A stretch of 64,000 nucleotides of DNA from Nocardioides marinus (GCF_013408145.1 NZ_JACBZI010000001.1:3858001-3922000); one strand, 5' to 3'; counted from the stretch's first letter, positions 23,914 to 35,259 are shown. Numbers and translations are program-made. Notes: generated by a model from the sequence alone, not told the origin.

Positions 23914-25899
23914 GTGAGCATCCTCGACGACGCCCGCGAGGGCATGGACCTGTCCGTCCGGCCGCAGGACGACCTCTTCGGCCACGTGAACGGCCGCTGG
24001 CTCGCGGAGACCGAGATCCCCTCGGACCGCTCGAGCTGGGGCCCCTTCGTCGCGCTGAGCGACGCCGCCGAGCAGCACGTGCGCGAGATCATCGAGGAGC
24101 TGGCCGCCGGCGGCCCCACCGACGCCGCCGACCCCTCCGCCGCGGACGAGGCGCGCAAGATCGGCGACCTCTACACCTCCTTCATGGACACCGAGCGGAT
24201 CGCGGCGCTGGGCCTGACCCCGGTGCAGCCGCTGGTCGAGGCGATCGGCGGGCTCCGCGACCTGCGCGACCTGGCGGCGTTCCTCGGGGAGTCCGAGCGC
24301 ATCGGCGGCCACGGCGTCTTCGGCTCCTACGTCGACAACGACGACAAGGACTCCGAGCGCTACCTGGTGAACTTCGTGCAGGGCGGCCTGGGCCTGCCCG
24401 ACGAGTCCTACTACCGCGAGGACAAGCACGCCGAGACCCGCGAGAAGTACCTCGCCTACCTCACCCGCCTCCTCGAGCTGGGCGGCACCGGCGCCGACTG
24501 GCTCGGCGACCCCGCCGCGGCCGCCCGCACGGTCCTCGACATCGACACCCGCATCGCGGCCGGTCACTGGGAGCGCGCGGAGACCCGCGACGTCCAGAAG
24601 ACCTACAACCTGCACACCCTCGAGCAGCTGCGCACGCTGGTGGGCCCCTTCGACCTCGACGTGTACGTCACCAACCTCTCCGGCGGCTCCCAGAGCGCCG
24701 AGCAGCTGCTGGCCGAGGTCAACGTCCGCCAGCCGTCGTTCTTCGAGGGCCTGGCCGGCGTGCTCGCCGAGGTGCCGCTGGAGCAGTGGCGCCCCTGGCT
24801 GCTGGTCCGCGTGCTGCGGTCGGCGGCGCCGTACCTCACCGACGAGCTGGTCGAGACCAACTTCGACTTCTACGGCCGCACCCTCAACGGCACCCCCGAG
24901 CTGCGCGCCCGCTGGAAGCGCGGCGTCGCCCTCGTCGAGGGGGCGCTGGGCGAGGCGGTCGGCAAGCAGTACGTCGCCCGCCACTTCCCGCCGCAGTCCA
25001 AGGCGATGATGGAGGAGCTGGTCGCCAACCTGCTGGCCGCCTACCGCGAGTCGATCGGCGCCCTGGACTGGATGACCGAGGAGACCAAGTCCCGGGCCTA
25101 CGAGAAGCTCGAGACCTTCAACCCCAAGATCGGCTACCCCGACACCTTCCGCGACTACTCCGGGCTCCAGGTGCGCCCCGACGACCTGATGGGCAACGTC
25201 GCGGCCGCGGCGGCCTTCGAGACCGACCGCCAGCTCGGCAAGATCGGCTCGCCGGTCGACCGCGACGAGTGGCACATGCTCCCGCAGACGGTGAACGCCT
25301 ACTACAACCCCGGCACCAACGAGATCTGCTTCCCCGCCGGCATCCTGCAGCCGCCGTTCTTCTCCCCCGACGCCCACCCGGCCGAGAACTACGGCGGCAT
25401 CGGCGCGGTGATCGGCCACGAGGTCGGTCACGGCTTCGACGACCAGGGCGCGCAGTTCGACCCGCTGGGCAACCTGCGCGACTGGTGGACCCCGGACGAC
25501 AAGGCGGCCTTCGAGGAGAAGTCGAAGAAGCTCATCGCGCAGTACGACGCGCTCGAGCCGCGCGACCTGCCCGGTGAGCGGGTCAACGGCCAGCTCACCG
25601 TCGGCGAGAACATCGGCGACCTCGGCGGGCTGACCATCGCCCACAAGGCCTACGTCATCTCCACCGGCGGGCAGGCGAGCGTCGAGGAGCGGCGCCAGCT
25701 GTTCTTGAACTGGGCCCACGTGTGGCGCACCAAGCGCCGCGCCGAGCAGGCGCGTCAGTTCCTCACCATCGACCCGCACAGCCCGGCGGAGTTCCGCGCC
25801 AACATCGTGCGCAACCTCGACGAGTTCCACGAGGTCTTCGAGACCGCCCCCGGTGACGGGCTGTGGCTGGACCCGGAGGACCGCGTCCGGATCTGGTGA
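23914..25899 (+). CDS. M13 family zinc metallopeptidase (PepO/neprilysin-like)
   Basis: The 661-residue peptidase has the M13 zinc site HEVGH at 502-506 and downstream Glu565 in ENIGDLGG, preceded by NAYYNPGTNEICFPAGIL. There is no signal peptide or membrane anchor, so it is cytosolic, as in other bacterial PepO-type endopeptidases; it should cleave oligopeptides. The full length matches the family. GTG follows TAGGGT (23901-23906) by 7 nt, so it is leaderless. Confidence 0.94.
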   Translation: MSILDDAREGMDLSVRPQDDLFGHVNGRWLAETEIPSDRSSWGPFVALSDAAEQHVREIIEELAAGGPTDAADPSAADEARKIGDLYTSFMDTERIAALGLTPVQPLVEAIGGLRDLRDLAAFLGESERIGGHGVFGSYVDNDDKDSERYLVNFVQGGLGLPDESYYREDKHAETREKYLAYLTRLLELGGTGADWLGDPAAAARTVLDIDTRIAAGHWERAETRDVQKTYNLHTLEQLRTLVGPFDLDVYVTNLSGGSQSAEQLLAEVNVRQPSFFEGLAGVLAEVPLEQWRPWLLVRVLRSAAPYLTDELVETNFDFYGRTLNGTPELRARWKRGVALVEGALGEAVGKQYVARHFPPQSKAMMEELVANLLAAYRESIGALDWMTEETKSRAYEKLETFNPKIGYPDTFRDYSGLQVRPDDLMGNVAAAAAFETDRQLGKIGSPVDRDEWHMLPQTVNAYYNPGTNEICFPAGILQPPFFSPDAHPAENYGGIGAVIGHEVGHGFDDQGAQFDPLGNLRDWWTPDDKAAFEEKSKKLIAQYDALEPRDLPGERVNGQLTVGENIGDLGGLTIAHKAYVISTGGQASVEERRQLFLNWAHVWRTKRRAEQARQFLTIDPHSPAEFRANIVRNLDEFHEVFETAPGDGLWLDPEDRVRIW

Positions 25900-25910
25900 C
25901 GAGGGCCGCG

Positions 25911-25965
25911 CCGGGACGTCATGCGGACGGGAGGTCCGTCTCCGCGCGACGTATGACGTCCCCGG
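25911..25965. repeat. GACGTC-armed inverted repeat, copy 1
   Basis: GGGACGTCAT (25913-25922) and ATGACGTCCC (25953-25962) form perfect 10-bp arms around a 30-nt centre containing GCGGACGGGAGGTCC. Related copies are at 28679-28727 and 48373-48431. It lies just after the M13 peptidase stop, between convergent genes. Confidence 0.85.
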
Positions 25966-25981
25966 CGTACGCCGCAGGGCC

Positions 25982-26392
25982 TCAGCCGGCGAGGGACTCC
26001 TCGCGCGCGGCGACGGTGCGGTCGACGAGCGCGGCGACCGCGGGGAAGCCGCGACGCAGCGAGTCGAAGCCGCGCGGGGTCAGCACGCAGGCGGTGACCG
26101 GGGTCATCGCGGTGACGGTGGCGGTGCGCGGCAGGCGACGGTCGATCACGCCGAGCTCGCCGACCAGCTCGCCGGGGCCGAGGACGGCGACCAGGTCGTC
26201 GCCGACGCGGACGCCGACCTGCCCCTCGACCAGGAGGAACGCCTGGTTCTCGAACTCGCCCTCGGTGGTGAGGGCGGCTCCGGGCCGCAGGGCGACCACG
26301 TCCATCAGCGCGGCCATCCGGCGCAGCTCACGGGGAGAGCAGTCGGCCAGGGCGGGGACGCTGCGCAGCAGGTGCTCGGTGGTGCGGACCAT
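25982..26392 (-). CDS. Cyclic nucleotide-binding (CAP_ED) domain protein, no HTH
   Basis: This 136-residue protein is almost wholly a cNMP-binding fold: LRPGAALTTEGEFENQAFLL, VEGQVGVRV, and the phosphate-binding-cassette region LGPGELVGELGVIDRRLPRTATV. There is no DNA-binding domain, so it is a stand-alone sensor rather than a Crp-type regulator. It may bind cAMP; a class III adenylate cyclase is encoded at 62921-63904. Promoter DNA shared with recQ contains a long inverted repeat (26422-26458). Confidence 0.8.
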   Translation of the reverse strand: MVRTTEHLLRSVPALADCSPRELRRMAALMDVVALRPGAALTTEGEFENQAFLLVEGQVGVRVGDDLVAVLGPGELVGELGVIDRRLPRTATVTAMTPVTACVLTPRGFDSLRRGFPAVAALVDRTVAAREESLAG

Positions 26393-26421
26393 GGTGGGCT
26401 CCTCGGGTGGGGGAAGGGAGG

Positions 26422-26458
26422 CATACCGTCGGTACGTCTAAACCGTACCCCCGGTATG
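26422..26458. promoter_or_regulatory. Inverted repeat in the divergent CAP_ED/recQ promoter
   Basis: CATACCGTCGGTACG (26422-26436) and CGTACCCCCGGTATG (26444-26458) are inverted repeats (13/15) around TCTAAAC. Each arm also contains a short TACC-N3-GGTA palindrome. Position and symmetry suggest a dimeric or tetrameric regulator. The regulator is not identified. Confidence 0.6.
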
Positions 26459-26524
26459 TGAAAGATCAACACCTCTGTGGAGGAGATCACCGGACGGTCG
26501 GCAGCGGCTGGTAGACAGCCCTGC

Positions 26525-28669
<2,145 letters not shown>

Positions 28670-28678
28670 GCAGGCGCC

Positions 28679-28727
28679 GGGACGTCATCCGGCGGGGAGG
28701 AGTGGACGTCCCGTCCGCATGACGTCC
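28679..28727. repeat. GACGTC-armed inverted repeat, copy 2
   Basis: GGGACGTCAT (28679-28688) and ATGACGTCC (28719-28727) flank a centre containing GGACGTCCCGTCCG. It is located 10 bp after the recQ stop in the gap between convergent genes, the same position as copy 1 relative to its neighbours. Confidence 0.85.
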
Positions 28728-28737
28728 GTGGAGCCTG

Positions 28738-29973
28738 CTAGGAGCCGTCCGACTCCACCCGGCGGGCGGGGTCGCGGGGGTCCAGGTGGTCGTAGTAGTC
28801 GCGCGGGGAACCGTCGGGCCGCATCGTGGCCAGCAGTCGCAGCCCGGCCGCCTCGACCGTGCGTGCGCTGACCCACGCCAGCAGGACCGACGGGACGGCC
28901 ACCATCGCGGAGACGACCAGCCAGGCCCAGCCCGGCCCCGGCTCGGGGTAGAGGCCCAGCGAGCCGAGGAGGCGCAGCACCGGCTCGTGGATGAGGTAGA
29001 TCCCGTAGCCCAGGCCGCCCAGCCACACCAGCGGCCCCCACGACATCCACCGCGCCCACGGGCCGTCGTGGAGCACGACGTGGGCGAGGGCGACGGTGAG
29101 GCCGACGGCGTACATCGGGTGCCACCACTCCGCGATGGGGGTGCCGACCGGACGGGTCAGCATCAGCGCCACCGTCGAGCCCAGCCCGAGGACCAGCAGC
29201 GCCGACCGCGGCGCCGACGCGAGGCGCACCCCGGTGGCGGCCACCACGGCCAGCAGCATCCCGACCCCGAAGTCGGCGGCCTTGGCCAGCGGGGAGAACC
29301 ACACCGACCAGTTGTCCGCCGCCGCCCCCGACAGCAGCGTCGCCCAGACGAGGTACGCCGCTCCCACGACCACCAGTGCCACCGGGAGGGCCGAGGCGAC
29401 CGCCACCCGCCCGGCACGCGTGCCGGTGCGCTGCACCAGCCGGTTGAGCAGCGGCACCGAGAGCGCGACGAGGACGTAGAAGTGGAACTCGATCGCGAGC
29501 GTCCAGGCCGGGCCGTTGGTCCAGAAGATGTAGGTGTCGGAGTAGACGTGGGTGAAGGTCAGGTGGGTCAGCAGGTCGACCCAGTGACCGGGGGCCGAGG
29601 GGTTGGTCAGGGACCAGACCAGCAGCACCACCGTCAGGTAGAGCGGGAGCAGCCGTGCCATCCGCCGGTAGAGCAGCACCCGGCCCGGACGCGTCGTGGC
29701 ACCGTCGACCACCGCCTGGGCGATCGGCAGCCACAGCACCAGCCCGGAGAGCACGAAGAAGAGGTCGACGAACAGGTCGGCACTCATGAACAGCTCGTGG
29801 ATCGTCCCGGTCAGCGGCCACTGGTAGGTGTCGCCGTAGCGCTGGTGCTGGTAGCCGTGGAAGACCACCACGACGAGCGCGGCGACCCCGCGCAGCCACC
29901 CGAGCGGGTAGCGACGCACCGGGGTGCTCGTCGGGGCGGGCGCGGTCGGGGGCGTGTCCATCGTGGTGGTCAT
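28738..29973 (-). CDS. Acyltransferase 3 family integral membrane protein (OafA/YrhL-like)
   Basis: The 411-residue protein has about 10 transmembrane helices and the family motifs YPLGWLRGVAALVVVVFHGY (R and H in TM1), a LFFVLSGLVLWLP segment, and YRRMARLLPLY. It O-acylates sugars of surface polysaccharides or lipids. Start ATG at 29973 follows GGAGG by 7 nt and overlaps the stop of the upstream polysaccharide synthase (ATGA). The pair is therefore translationally coupled, and the acyltransferase probably modifies the polymer made by that synthase. Confidence 0.9.
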   Translation of the reverse strand: MTTTMDTPPTAPAPTSTPVRRYPLGWLRGVAALVVVVFHGYQHQRYGDTYQWPLTGTIHELFMSADLFVDLFFVLSGLVLWLPIAQAVVDGATTRPGRVLLYRRMARLLPLYLTVVLLVWSLTNPSAPGHWVDLLTHLTFTHVYSDTYIFWTNGPAWTLAIEFHFYVLVALSVPLLNRLVQRTGTRAGRVAVASALPVALVVVGAAYLVWATLLSGAAADNWSVWFSPLAKAADFGVGMLLAVVAATGVRLASAPRSALLVLGLGSTVALMLTRPVGTPIAEWWHPMYAVGLTVALAHVVLHDGPWARWMSWGPLVWLGGLGYGIYLIHEPVLRLLGSLGLYPEPGPGWAWLVVSAMVAVPSVLLAWVSARTVEAAGLRLLATMRPDGSPRDYYDHLDPRDPARRVESDGS

Positions 29974-31904
29974 GCGTCGCCTCCGGCGGTCCGGGGCGTG
30001 ACCACCCACTGGTGCTCACCGCGCAGCTGCTTGAGCTGGGCGACGCGGTTCACGAGGTTCTTGGCCTCGGTGTAGAAGAGCAGGTTCATCAGCGCCGCCC
30101 GCAGGAACCAGTGCCGGTGCCGGCGGATCTCCGGCGTCGCCAGCCGGTACGCCGCCAGCGTCTGCAACGGCCCGGAGACCGTCACCAGGAGCGTGATGAG
30201 CAGGAACAGCGGCGAGCTGAGGTCGAGCCCGCCGTCGCGCCACACCAGGAAGCCGAGCAGCGGCCAGGTGAGGATCGACATCCACGGGTACACCTCGCGC
30301 CAGCCGAGCAGGTAGGTCGCGCCGACCTTCTGCCGGAGGCTGAGCCGGGGGGAGCGCAGGATCGGGCCCAGGTGGCGCAGGGAGACCTGGAACCACCCCT
30401 GCGCCCAGCGCATCCGCTGCTTCCACAGCGCCTCGGGGGTCTCGGGCGCCAGCTCGCGACTGAGCAGGCCCGGGTCGTTGACGATCCGACCGCCGGCGCC
30501 GAGCACCCGCATCGAGGCCTCGATGTCCTCGGTGAGGAAGGAGCCGCGCAGGCGGATGCGCTCCAGCGCCGAGGCACGCCAGAAGCCGTTGGAGCCACCG
30601 AAGATCCCGAAGCCCGACAGCGCGGCCCGACCGGGGTGGGCTACGGCGTAGATCTGCTCGAACTCCACGGCGACCAGGCGGGCCAGCCAGCCGGTCTCGC
30701 CGTTGCGGATCACGCAGTGCCCCTGGACGACGTCGGCCGGGTCGTCGGGGTCGCCGAGCCACTGCCAGGCGCGGTCGAAGGCGCCGGGCATCGGGTGGTG
30801 GTCGGCGTCGAAGATGCCGATCAGCTCGCCGTCGGCGACGTGCAGGGCGGCGTTGACGTTCTGGGCCTTGGAGGTGGAGTCGGGCACCTTGAGCACCACG
30901 AGGTCCTCGTGCTGCTCCCCGAGGCGGGCCAGCTCGTCCTCGACGGCCAGCGGGAACGGGGTGTTGTAGGCCAGCACCACCTGCAGGCCGCCGGACCCGT
31001 CGCGGTCGCGGTCGGGCAGGGAGAGGAAGTGCTCGACGGTCTCGAGGATCGTGTCGGCCTCGTTGGGCAGGTACGCCGCGATCACGGCGGTCGCCCGGGG
31101 CCGCTCGCCGGCGCGGCCCGAGGGCCGGGGCGGGTCCAGCGCGTGGGAGGTCTCGGCCCAGATCATCCCCGCCGTCATCGCCAGCGAGCCGACGATCGCC
31201 CAGTACAGGACGCCCGAGAGGTCCAGGCCGACCAGGGAGAGCGCCACCAGGGCCAGGTAGGGGACGACGACGGCGCCGACGGTGGCGACCAGCACCTGGT
31301 TGCCGGTGGACCACCGATCGATGCGGGGCCGGCGTACCCGCAGGTGGTGGCCCTCCTGGCGCGGCTGCAGGTCGCGCTGTCGCACGGACTCCGCCGCGGC
31401 CGAGGCCGCGTGCGCGAGCGCCTGGTGGGCGTCCTGGCTGCGGGTCACCGGCGCCCAGCCGACGCCGAGGTCGAGGACGGCGGGACCGTCGTCGGCGCGG
31501 TGGTCCAGGGACTCCAGCACCTCCAGGGCGTGGTACGCCATCGCCTGCAGCCGCTCCGGGCGGGCGTCGCGGTCCTCGCGGCGCAGCCGCAGCCGCAGGC
31601 GTCCGTCGTTGGTGGCGGCGACGAGCTCGCCGGGCTGGAGGTAGGCGGTCAGCCGCTCCGCCGCGGCCTCGACGACCCGCTGGTCCGCGTGGACGAGCGC
31701 CTCGGTCCCCGGCCGGGCGCGGACGGGGTCGAGCACGGCGACGATCTCGCGTCCGCGACGGCGCTGCGGCAGGCGCAGGGTGCTGACGACCCGTGGCTCG
31801 GCCCCGACGGCGGGCCGGGTGAGCACGGTGTCGGGGTCGACGACCTCACCGGCGGGGGACGCGTGGTCCTCGCCCGGGGGGCGCGAGGGGAGCATCGCGG
31901 TCAC
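29970..31904 (-). CDS. Membrane glycosyltransferase family 2 (polysaccharide synthase type) with degenerate GGDEF-like N-terminal domain
   Basis: The 644-residue protein begins with about 190 cytosolic residues that read like a GGDEF domain without the GGDEF signature (GREIVAVLDPVRARPGTEAL, then ALAHAASAAAESVRQRD). Next come two TM helices (about 200-250) and the GT2 domain with DADHHP, TEDIEASMRV and KQRMRWAQGWF, the Q-x-x-RW motif of processive synthases. Several C-terminal TM helices follow. It probably polymerises and extrudes an exopolysaccharide. GTG at 31904 is chosen because AGGAGG lies 6 nt upstream. It is followed by a coupled acyltransferase. Confidence 0.88.
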   Translation of the reverse strand: MTAMLPSRPPGEDHASPAGEVVDPDTVLTRPAVGAEPRVVSTLRLPQRRRGREIVAVLDPVRARPGTEALVHADQRVVEAAAERLTAYLQPGELVAATNDGRLRLRLRREDRDARPERLQAMAYHALEVLESLDHRADDGPAVLDLGVGWAPVTRSQDAHQALAHAASAAAESVRQRDLQPRQEGHHLRVRRPRIDRWSTGNQVLVATVGAVVVPYLALVALSLVGLDLSGVLYWAIVGSLAMTAGMIWAETSHALDPPRPSGRAGERPRATAVIAAYLPNEADTILETVEHFLSLPDRDRDGSGGLQVVLAYNTPFPLAVEDELARLGEQHEDLVVLKVPDSTSKAQNVNAALHVADGELIGIFDADHHPMPGAFDRAWQWLGDPDDPADVVQGHCVIRNGETGWLARLVAVEFEQIYAVAHPGRAALSGFGIFGGSNGFWRASALERIRLRGSFLTEDIEASMRVLGAGGRIVNDPGLLSRELAPETPEALWKQRMRWAQGWFQVSLRHLGPILRSPRLSLRQKVGATYLLGWREVYPWMSILTWPLLGFLVWRDGGLDLSSPLFLLITLLVTVSGPLQTLAAYRLATPEIRRHRHWFLRAALMNLLFYTEAKNLVNRVAQLKQLRGEHQWVVTPRTAGGDA

Positions 31905-32051
31905 GGAGACCTCCTGTCGGGACGTGCGGACGGGGTGGCGGGCCCGGGGGAGGTACGCCGCCACGGAGGTGACCGTGCCCGTGAGACGGGTCTTGGAACA
32001 TCGCGCTCGTCGTGGCCCGGGTCACGGGGCGCTCGGACGTAGGGTGTGCCG

Positions 32052-32714
32052 GTGACCTCTCGGGCTCAGCGCACCACCCTGCCCGCAGCCGTGACGGCCC
32101 TGGTCCTGGCCGGCTCGGGCTGCTCCGGCTCGGCGGACGACGCGACGACCACGCCGCCGATGCTCGCCGCGGCGGTCGCCGCCCACACCGACGCCCCGCT
32201 CCGCGCGGCGGCCGAGCTGCCGGAGGGGAGCCAGGGCGTCGTCGAGGGTGACGTGACGGTCGAGGTCAGCCTGGACCGCCAGGTGGGCGACAACGCCCAC
32301 GTGCTGCTGGCGGTCACGCGGGGCACGCCGTTCGGGGTGTCCGCCGCCGAGCTCGCCGACCTGTGCGAGTCCCTCGGGCCGTGCGAGGAGGTGGACGGGG
32401 CCACGCTGGTGTTCGAGAACGGCTCGCCCGAGTCCGACCCGGGCATCGCCTACGCCTGGATGGAGCGCGACGACGTGACGGTGTGGGCCTACGGCTACGG
32501 ACCGTTCATCGAGCAGGACCCCGCGCAGCGCAGCGAGGAGGTCGCCGCGCTCGCGGAGACGCTGGTGGGCGTGGTGAGCGACCCGGGCGTGGGGTTCACC
32601 AGCGCAGCGGCGTACGTCGAAGGGGCGCAGGAGATCTGCGACGGGCCCTGGCTCGACTGGTACGGCCAGGGCAACGGCTCACCCGAGCCGGAGGACAGCA
32701 CCGACTGGTGCTGA
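32052..32714 (+). CDS. Uncharacterised lipoprotein-like exported protein
   Basis: The 220-residue protein has an N-terminal signal region (TTLPAAVTALVLAGSGCSGS) with a Cys in lipobox position near residue 24. An acidic extracytoplasmic domain follows, with Cys pairs (LCESLGPCEEV and EICDGP..DWC). I recognise no family. GTG is 6 nt after TAGGGT (32040-32045), a leaderless promoter. It is divergent from the polysaccharide synthase with about 150 bp between, so a link to the cell envelope is possible but unproven. Confidence 0.7.
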   Translation: MTSRAQRTTLPAAVTALVLAGSGCSGSADDATTTPPMLAAAVAAHTDAPLRAAAELPEGSQGVVEGDVTVEVSLDRQVGDNAHVLLAVTRGTPFGVSAAELADLCESLGPCEEVDGATLVFENGSPESDPGIAYAWMERDDVTVWAYGYGPFIEQDPAQRSEEVAALAETLVGVVSDPGVGFTSAAAYVEGAQEICDGPWLDWYGQGNGSPEPEDSTDWC

Positions 32715-32730
32715 CCCCAGCGCGGGCACG

Positions 32731-33219
32731 TCAGCCGACGATCTCCTCCACGGCGGTGACCAGCCGGGGGTCCTGCGGCTCGACGCCGGGGCTGAAGCGG
32801 GAGACGACGGTGCCGTCGGCGGCGACGAGGAACTTCTCGAAGTTCCAGGTGACGTCGCCGGCCTCGCCCTTCTCGTCGGGGGTGCCGGTCAGCTCGGCGT
32901 ACAGCGGGTGCCGGCCCTCGCCGTTGACCTCGATCTTCTCGGTCATCGGGAAGCTCACGCCGTAGGTCGCGGAGCAGAACTCCTGGATCTCCTCGGCCGT
33001 GCCGGGCTCCTGGCCCATGAACTGGTTGCACGGCAGGCCGACGACGGTGAAGCCCCGGTCGCCGTAGGTCTCCTGCAGCTGCTCGAGACCGGTGTACTGC
33101 GGGGTGAGGCCGCACTTGGAGGCCACGTTGACCAGCAGTGCGGGCCGGCCGCCGGTGATCTCGCCCAGGGTGGCGGCGGTGCCGTCGAGGCGGGCGAGCG
33201 GGAGGTCGAGGATGCTCAT
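32731..33219 (-). CDS. Glutathione peroxidase-family thiol peroxidase (second copy)
   Basis: The 162-residue protein has NVASKCGLTPQY (peroxidatic Cys36), LPCNQFMGQEPG and TWNFEKFLV. All catalytic positions are present, with Cys in place of selenocysteine. It is clearly diverged from the GPx at 8721-9203, so the genome holds at least two such enzymes. ATG at 33219 is 6 nt from TAGGCT on the minus strand (leaderless). It sits between an exported protein and a nucleoside transporter with no evident operon. Confidence 0.92.
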   Translation of the reverse strand: MSILDLPLARLDGTAATLGEITGGRPALLVNVASKCGLTPQYTGLEQLQETYGDRGFTVVGLPCNQFMGQEPGTAEEIQEFCSATYGVSFPMTEKIEVNGEGRHPLYAELTGTPDEKGEAGDVTWNFEKFLVAADGTVVSRFSPGVEPQDPRLVTAVEEIVG

Positions 33220-33302
33220 GGGGCGAGCCTAGTCAGCCGCGCGCACCCGCAGGTGTGACCCGGGCCCGCACGGGGCAGGGTCACCCGCTGGAGGTGGTCG
33301 AG

Positions 33303-34577
33303 GTGTTGATCGACGTGCTGTGGGGCGCCGGCGGGATGGCGGTCCTGATGGGGATCGCGTGGTTGTGCTCGTCGGACCGGCGGGCGGTCCGGCCGCGCAC
33401 CGTCGTGGGTGCGCTCGCGCTGCAGGTGGGCTTCGGCGTCCTGGTGCTGTCGTGGTCGGTCGGGAGCCGGGCGCTGGAGGCGGCATCCTCGGGCGTGCAG
33501 GCGGTCATCGACTCCTCCCGCGAGGGCATCGGCTTCCTGTTCGGGCCGGTCCTGCCGGCCGAGGACCAGGGCACCGTCGTGGCCTTCCAGGTGCTGCCGG
33601 TGATCGTCTTCTTCGCCTCGCTGACCGCCGTGCTCTACCACCTCGGCGTGCTCCAGCGTGTCGTCGAGGTGGTCGGCGGCGCGCTGGGGAGGGCGCTGGG
33701 CACCGGTCGCGAGGAGTCGGTCAACGCGGCGGCCAACATCTTCGTGGGGCAGACCGAGGCGCCGCTGCTGATCCGCCCGTACGTGGCCGGGCTGACCCGA
33801 TCCCAGCTCTTCGCCGTCATGGTCGGCGGGCTGTCGACCGTCGCGGGGTCGGTGCTGGTGGGTTACTCGCTGCTCGGCGCGCGGCTGGAGTACCTCATCG
33901 CCGCCAGCTTCATGGCCGCCCCCGGCGCGCTGCTGATGGCCAAGATCATGCTCCCCGAGCCGCGGGAGCCCGAGGGAGCCGCCGAGGGGGGCTCCGGTGC
34001 TGCCGGTGCCGGCGGTGCTGGCGAGGAAGGCGAGGACGACTCGCCGGCCGAGCCCGAGCGGGCCCGCAACGTCATCGACGCCGCCGCCACCGGGGCCGCC
34101 GACGGCCTGCGGCTGGCCGCGACGATCGGCGCGATGCTGCTGGCCTTCATCTCCCTCATCGCCCTGGTCAACCTGCTGGTGGGCGGCGTCGGCGGCTGGT
34201 TCGGCGCCGAGGACCTCAGCGTCCAGCAGCTGCTGGGCTACCTCTTCGCGCCCGTCATGTCGCTGATCGGCGTCCCGTGGGGCGAGGCGGTCGACGCGGG
34301 CAGCTTCGTGGGGCAGAAGATCGTGCTCAACGAGTTCGTCGCGTTCGCGGAGTTCGGTCCGGTGGCCGGGGAGTTCTCCGACAAGACCGCAGCGATCGTC
34401 ACCTTCGCGCTCACCGGCTTCGCCAACATCGGCTCCCTGGGCATCCTGCTCGGTGGGCTGGGCGGCATCGCCCCCGAGCGACGACCCGACATCGCCTCGC
34501 TCGGCCTGCGCGCCATCCTCGCCGCCACCCTCGCGAACCTGATGAGCGCCGCCATCGCGGGCATCCTGATCGGCTGA
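33303..34577 (+). CDS. NupC/CNT family concentrative nucleoside transporter
   Basis: The 424-residue protein has about 10 membrane segments and the CNT signatures NAAANIFVGQTEAPLLIRPY and VLNEFVAFAEF. It imports nucleosides with H+ or Na+. Start choice: GTG at 33303 has GGAGG 8 nt upstream; GTG at 33255 would add 16 unlikely residues. Odd point: a loop around residues 220-250 is a Gly/Ala/Glu/Asp-rich low-complexity insert not seen in the core family, placed on the cytosolic side by my topology estimate. Confidence 0.9.
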   Translation: MLIDVLWGAGGMAVLMGIAWLCSSDRRAVRPRTVVGALALQVGFGVLVLSWSVGSRALEAASSGVQAVIDSSREGIGFLFGPVLPAEDQGTVVAFQVLPVIVFFASLTAVLYHLGVLQRVVEVVGGALGRALGTGREESVNAAANIFVGQTEAPLLIRPYVAGLTRSQLFAVMVGGLSTVAGSVLVGYSLLGARLEYLIAASFMAAPGALLMAKIMLPEPREPEGAAEGGSGAAGAGGAGEEGEDDSPAEPERARNVIDAAATGAADGLRLAATIGAMLLAFISLIALVNLLVGGVGGWFGAEDLSVQQLLGYLFAPVMSLIGVPWGEAVDAGSFVGQKIVLNEFVAFAEFGPVAGEFSDKTAAIVTFALTGFANIGSLGILLGGLGGIAPERRPDIASLGLRAILAATLANLMSAAIAGILIG

Positions 34578-34626
34578 CGCTGCTCGACCGTGGCCCGTCG
34601 TCGGTGGGCGGGTCTAGCCTCGGCCC

Positions 34627-35226
34627 ATGGCTGACCCCGCTGCCTTCACCTGGCTCCCGGCCAACCGGGCCACCGACGCGGACGTCGAGGCGGTGCTGGG
34701 TGCGGGTGGCGCGGCGAAGTGCCGCTGCCAGGGCCTGAAGGTCGAGGGCTGGATCTGGCGCGACAGCACCCAGGAGGAGCGCGAGGCCGCCCTGGTCGCG
34801 CAGACCGCCTGCGGCACCGACGGACCCACCTCTGGCCTGATCGGGTACGCCGACGGCGAGCCCGCCGGCTGGGTCGCCGTCGAGCCGCGGGAGAACTACC
34901 CGCGCATCTGGGCGCGCAAGCAGCCCTGGATGCGGATGGACCCGGACCTGCCCGGCGTGTGGTCGGTGACCTGCTTCGTGGTCCGCAAGGGCTTCCGGGG
35001 GGAGGGGCTGACCTACGAGCTGGCGCGCGCCACGGTGGAGTACGGCCGCCAGGTCGGTGCTCGCGTCCTGGAGGGCTACCCGATGGAGCCCGCTCCCGGG
35101 AAGACGGTCATCTGGGACGAGGCCTCCGTCGGCCTGCTGCAGGTCTTCCTCGAGGCCGGCTACGAGGTCGCGGCGTCCCCCACCCTGCGCCGCCGCGTCG
35201 TCCGCTACGACCTCGCGCCCGCCTGA
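34627..35226 (+). CDS. GNAT-like N-acetyltransferase
   Basis: The 199-residue protein has GNAT-like strands (GLIGYADGEPAGWVAVEPRE, WSVTCFVVRKGFRGEGLTYELA). The segment V-R-K-G-F-R-G-E-G is the acetyl-CoA pyrophosphate loop (Q/R-x-x-G-x-G/A variant). The substrate is unknown. ATG is 6 nt after TAGCCT (34615-34620), leaderless. It is followed by a 47-bp inverted repeat (35260-35306) before the SNF2 helicase gene. Confidence 0.8.
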   Translation: MADPAAFTWLPANRATDADVEAVLGAGGAAKCRCQGLKVEGWIWRDSTQEEREAALVAQTACGTDGPTSGLIGYADGEPAGWVAVEPRENYPRIWARKQPWMRMDPDLPGVWSVTCFVVRKGFRGEGLTYELARATVEYGRQVGARVLEGYPMEPAPGKTVIWDEASVGLLQVFLEAGYEVAASPTLRRRVVRYDLAPA

Positions 35227-35259
35227 CGGGTCGCGGTCCGTCCCCGGGTCACGCCGGAG

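Noticed and set aside
30012-32042. 676-codon plus-strand frame opposite the polysaccharide synthase
   Set aside because: Same reason: an antisense shadow with Gly/Gln/His/Arg-rich composition and no domain, while the minus frame has DADHHP and QRMRW motifs.
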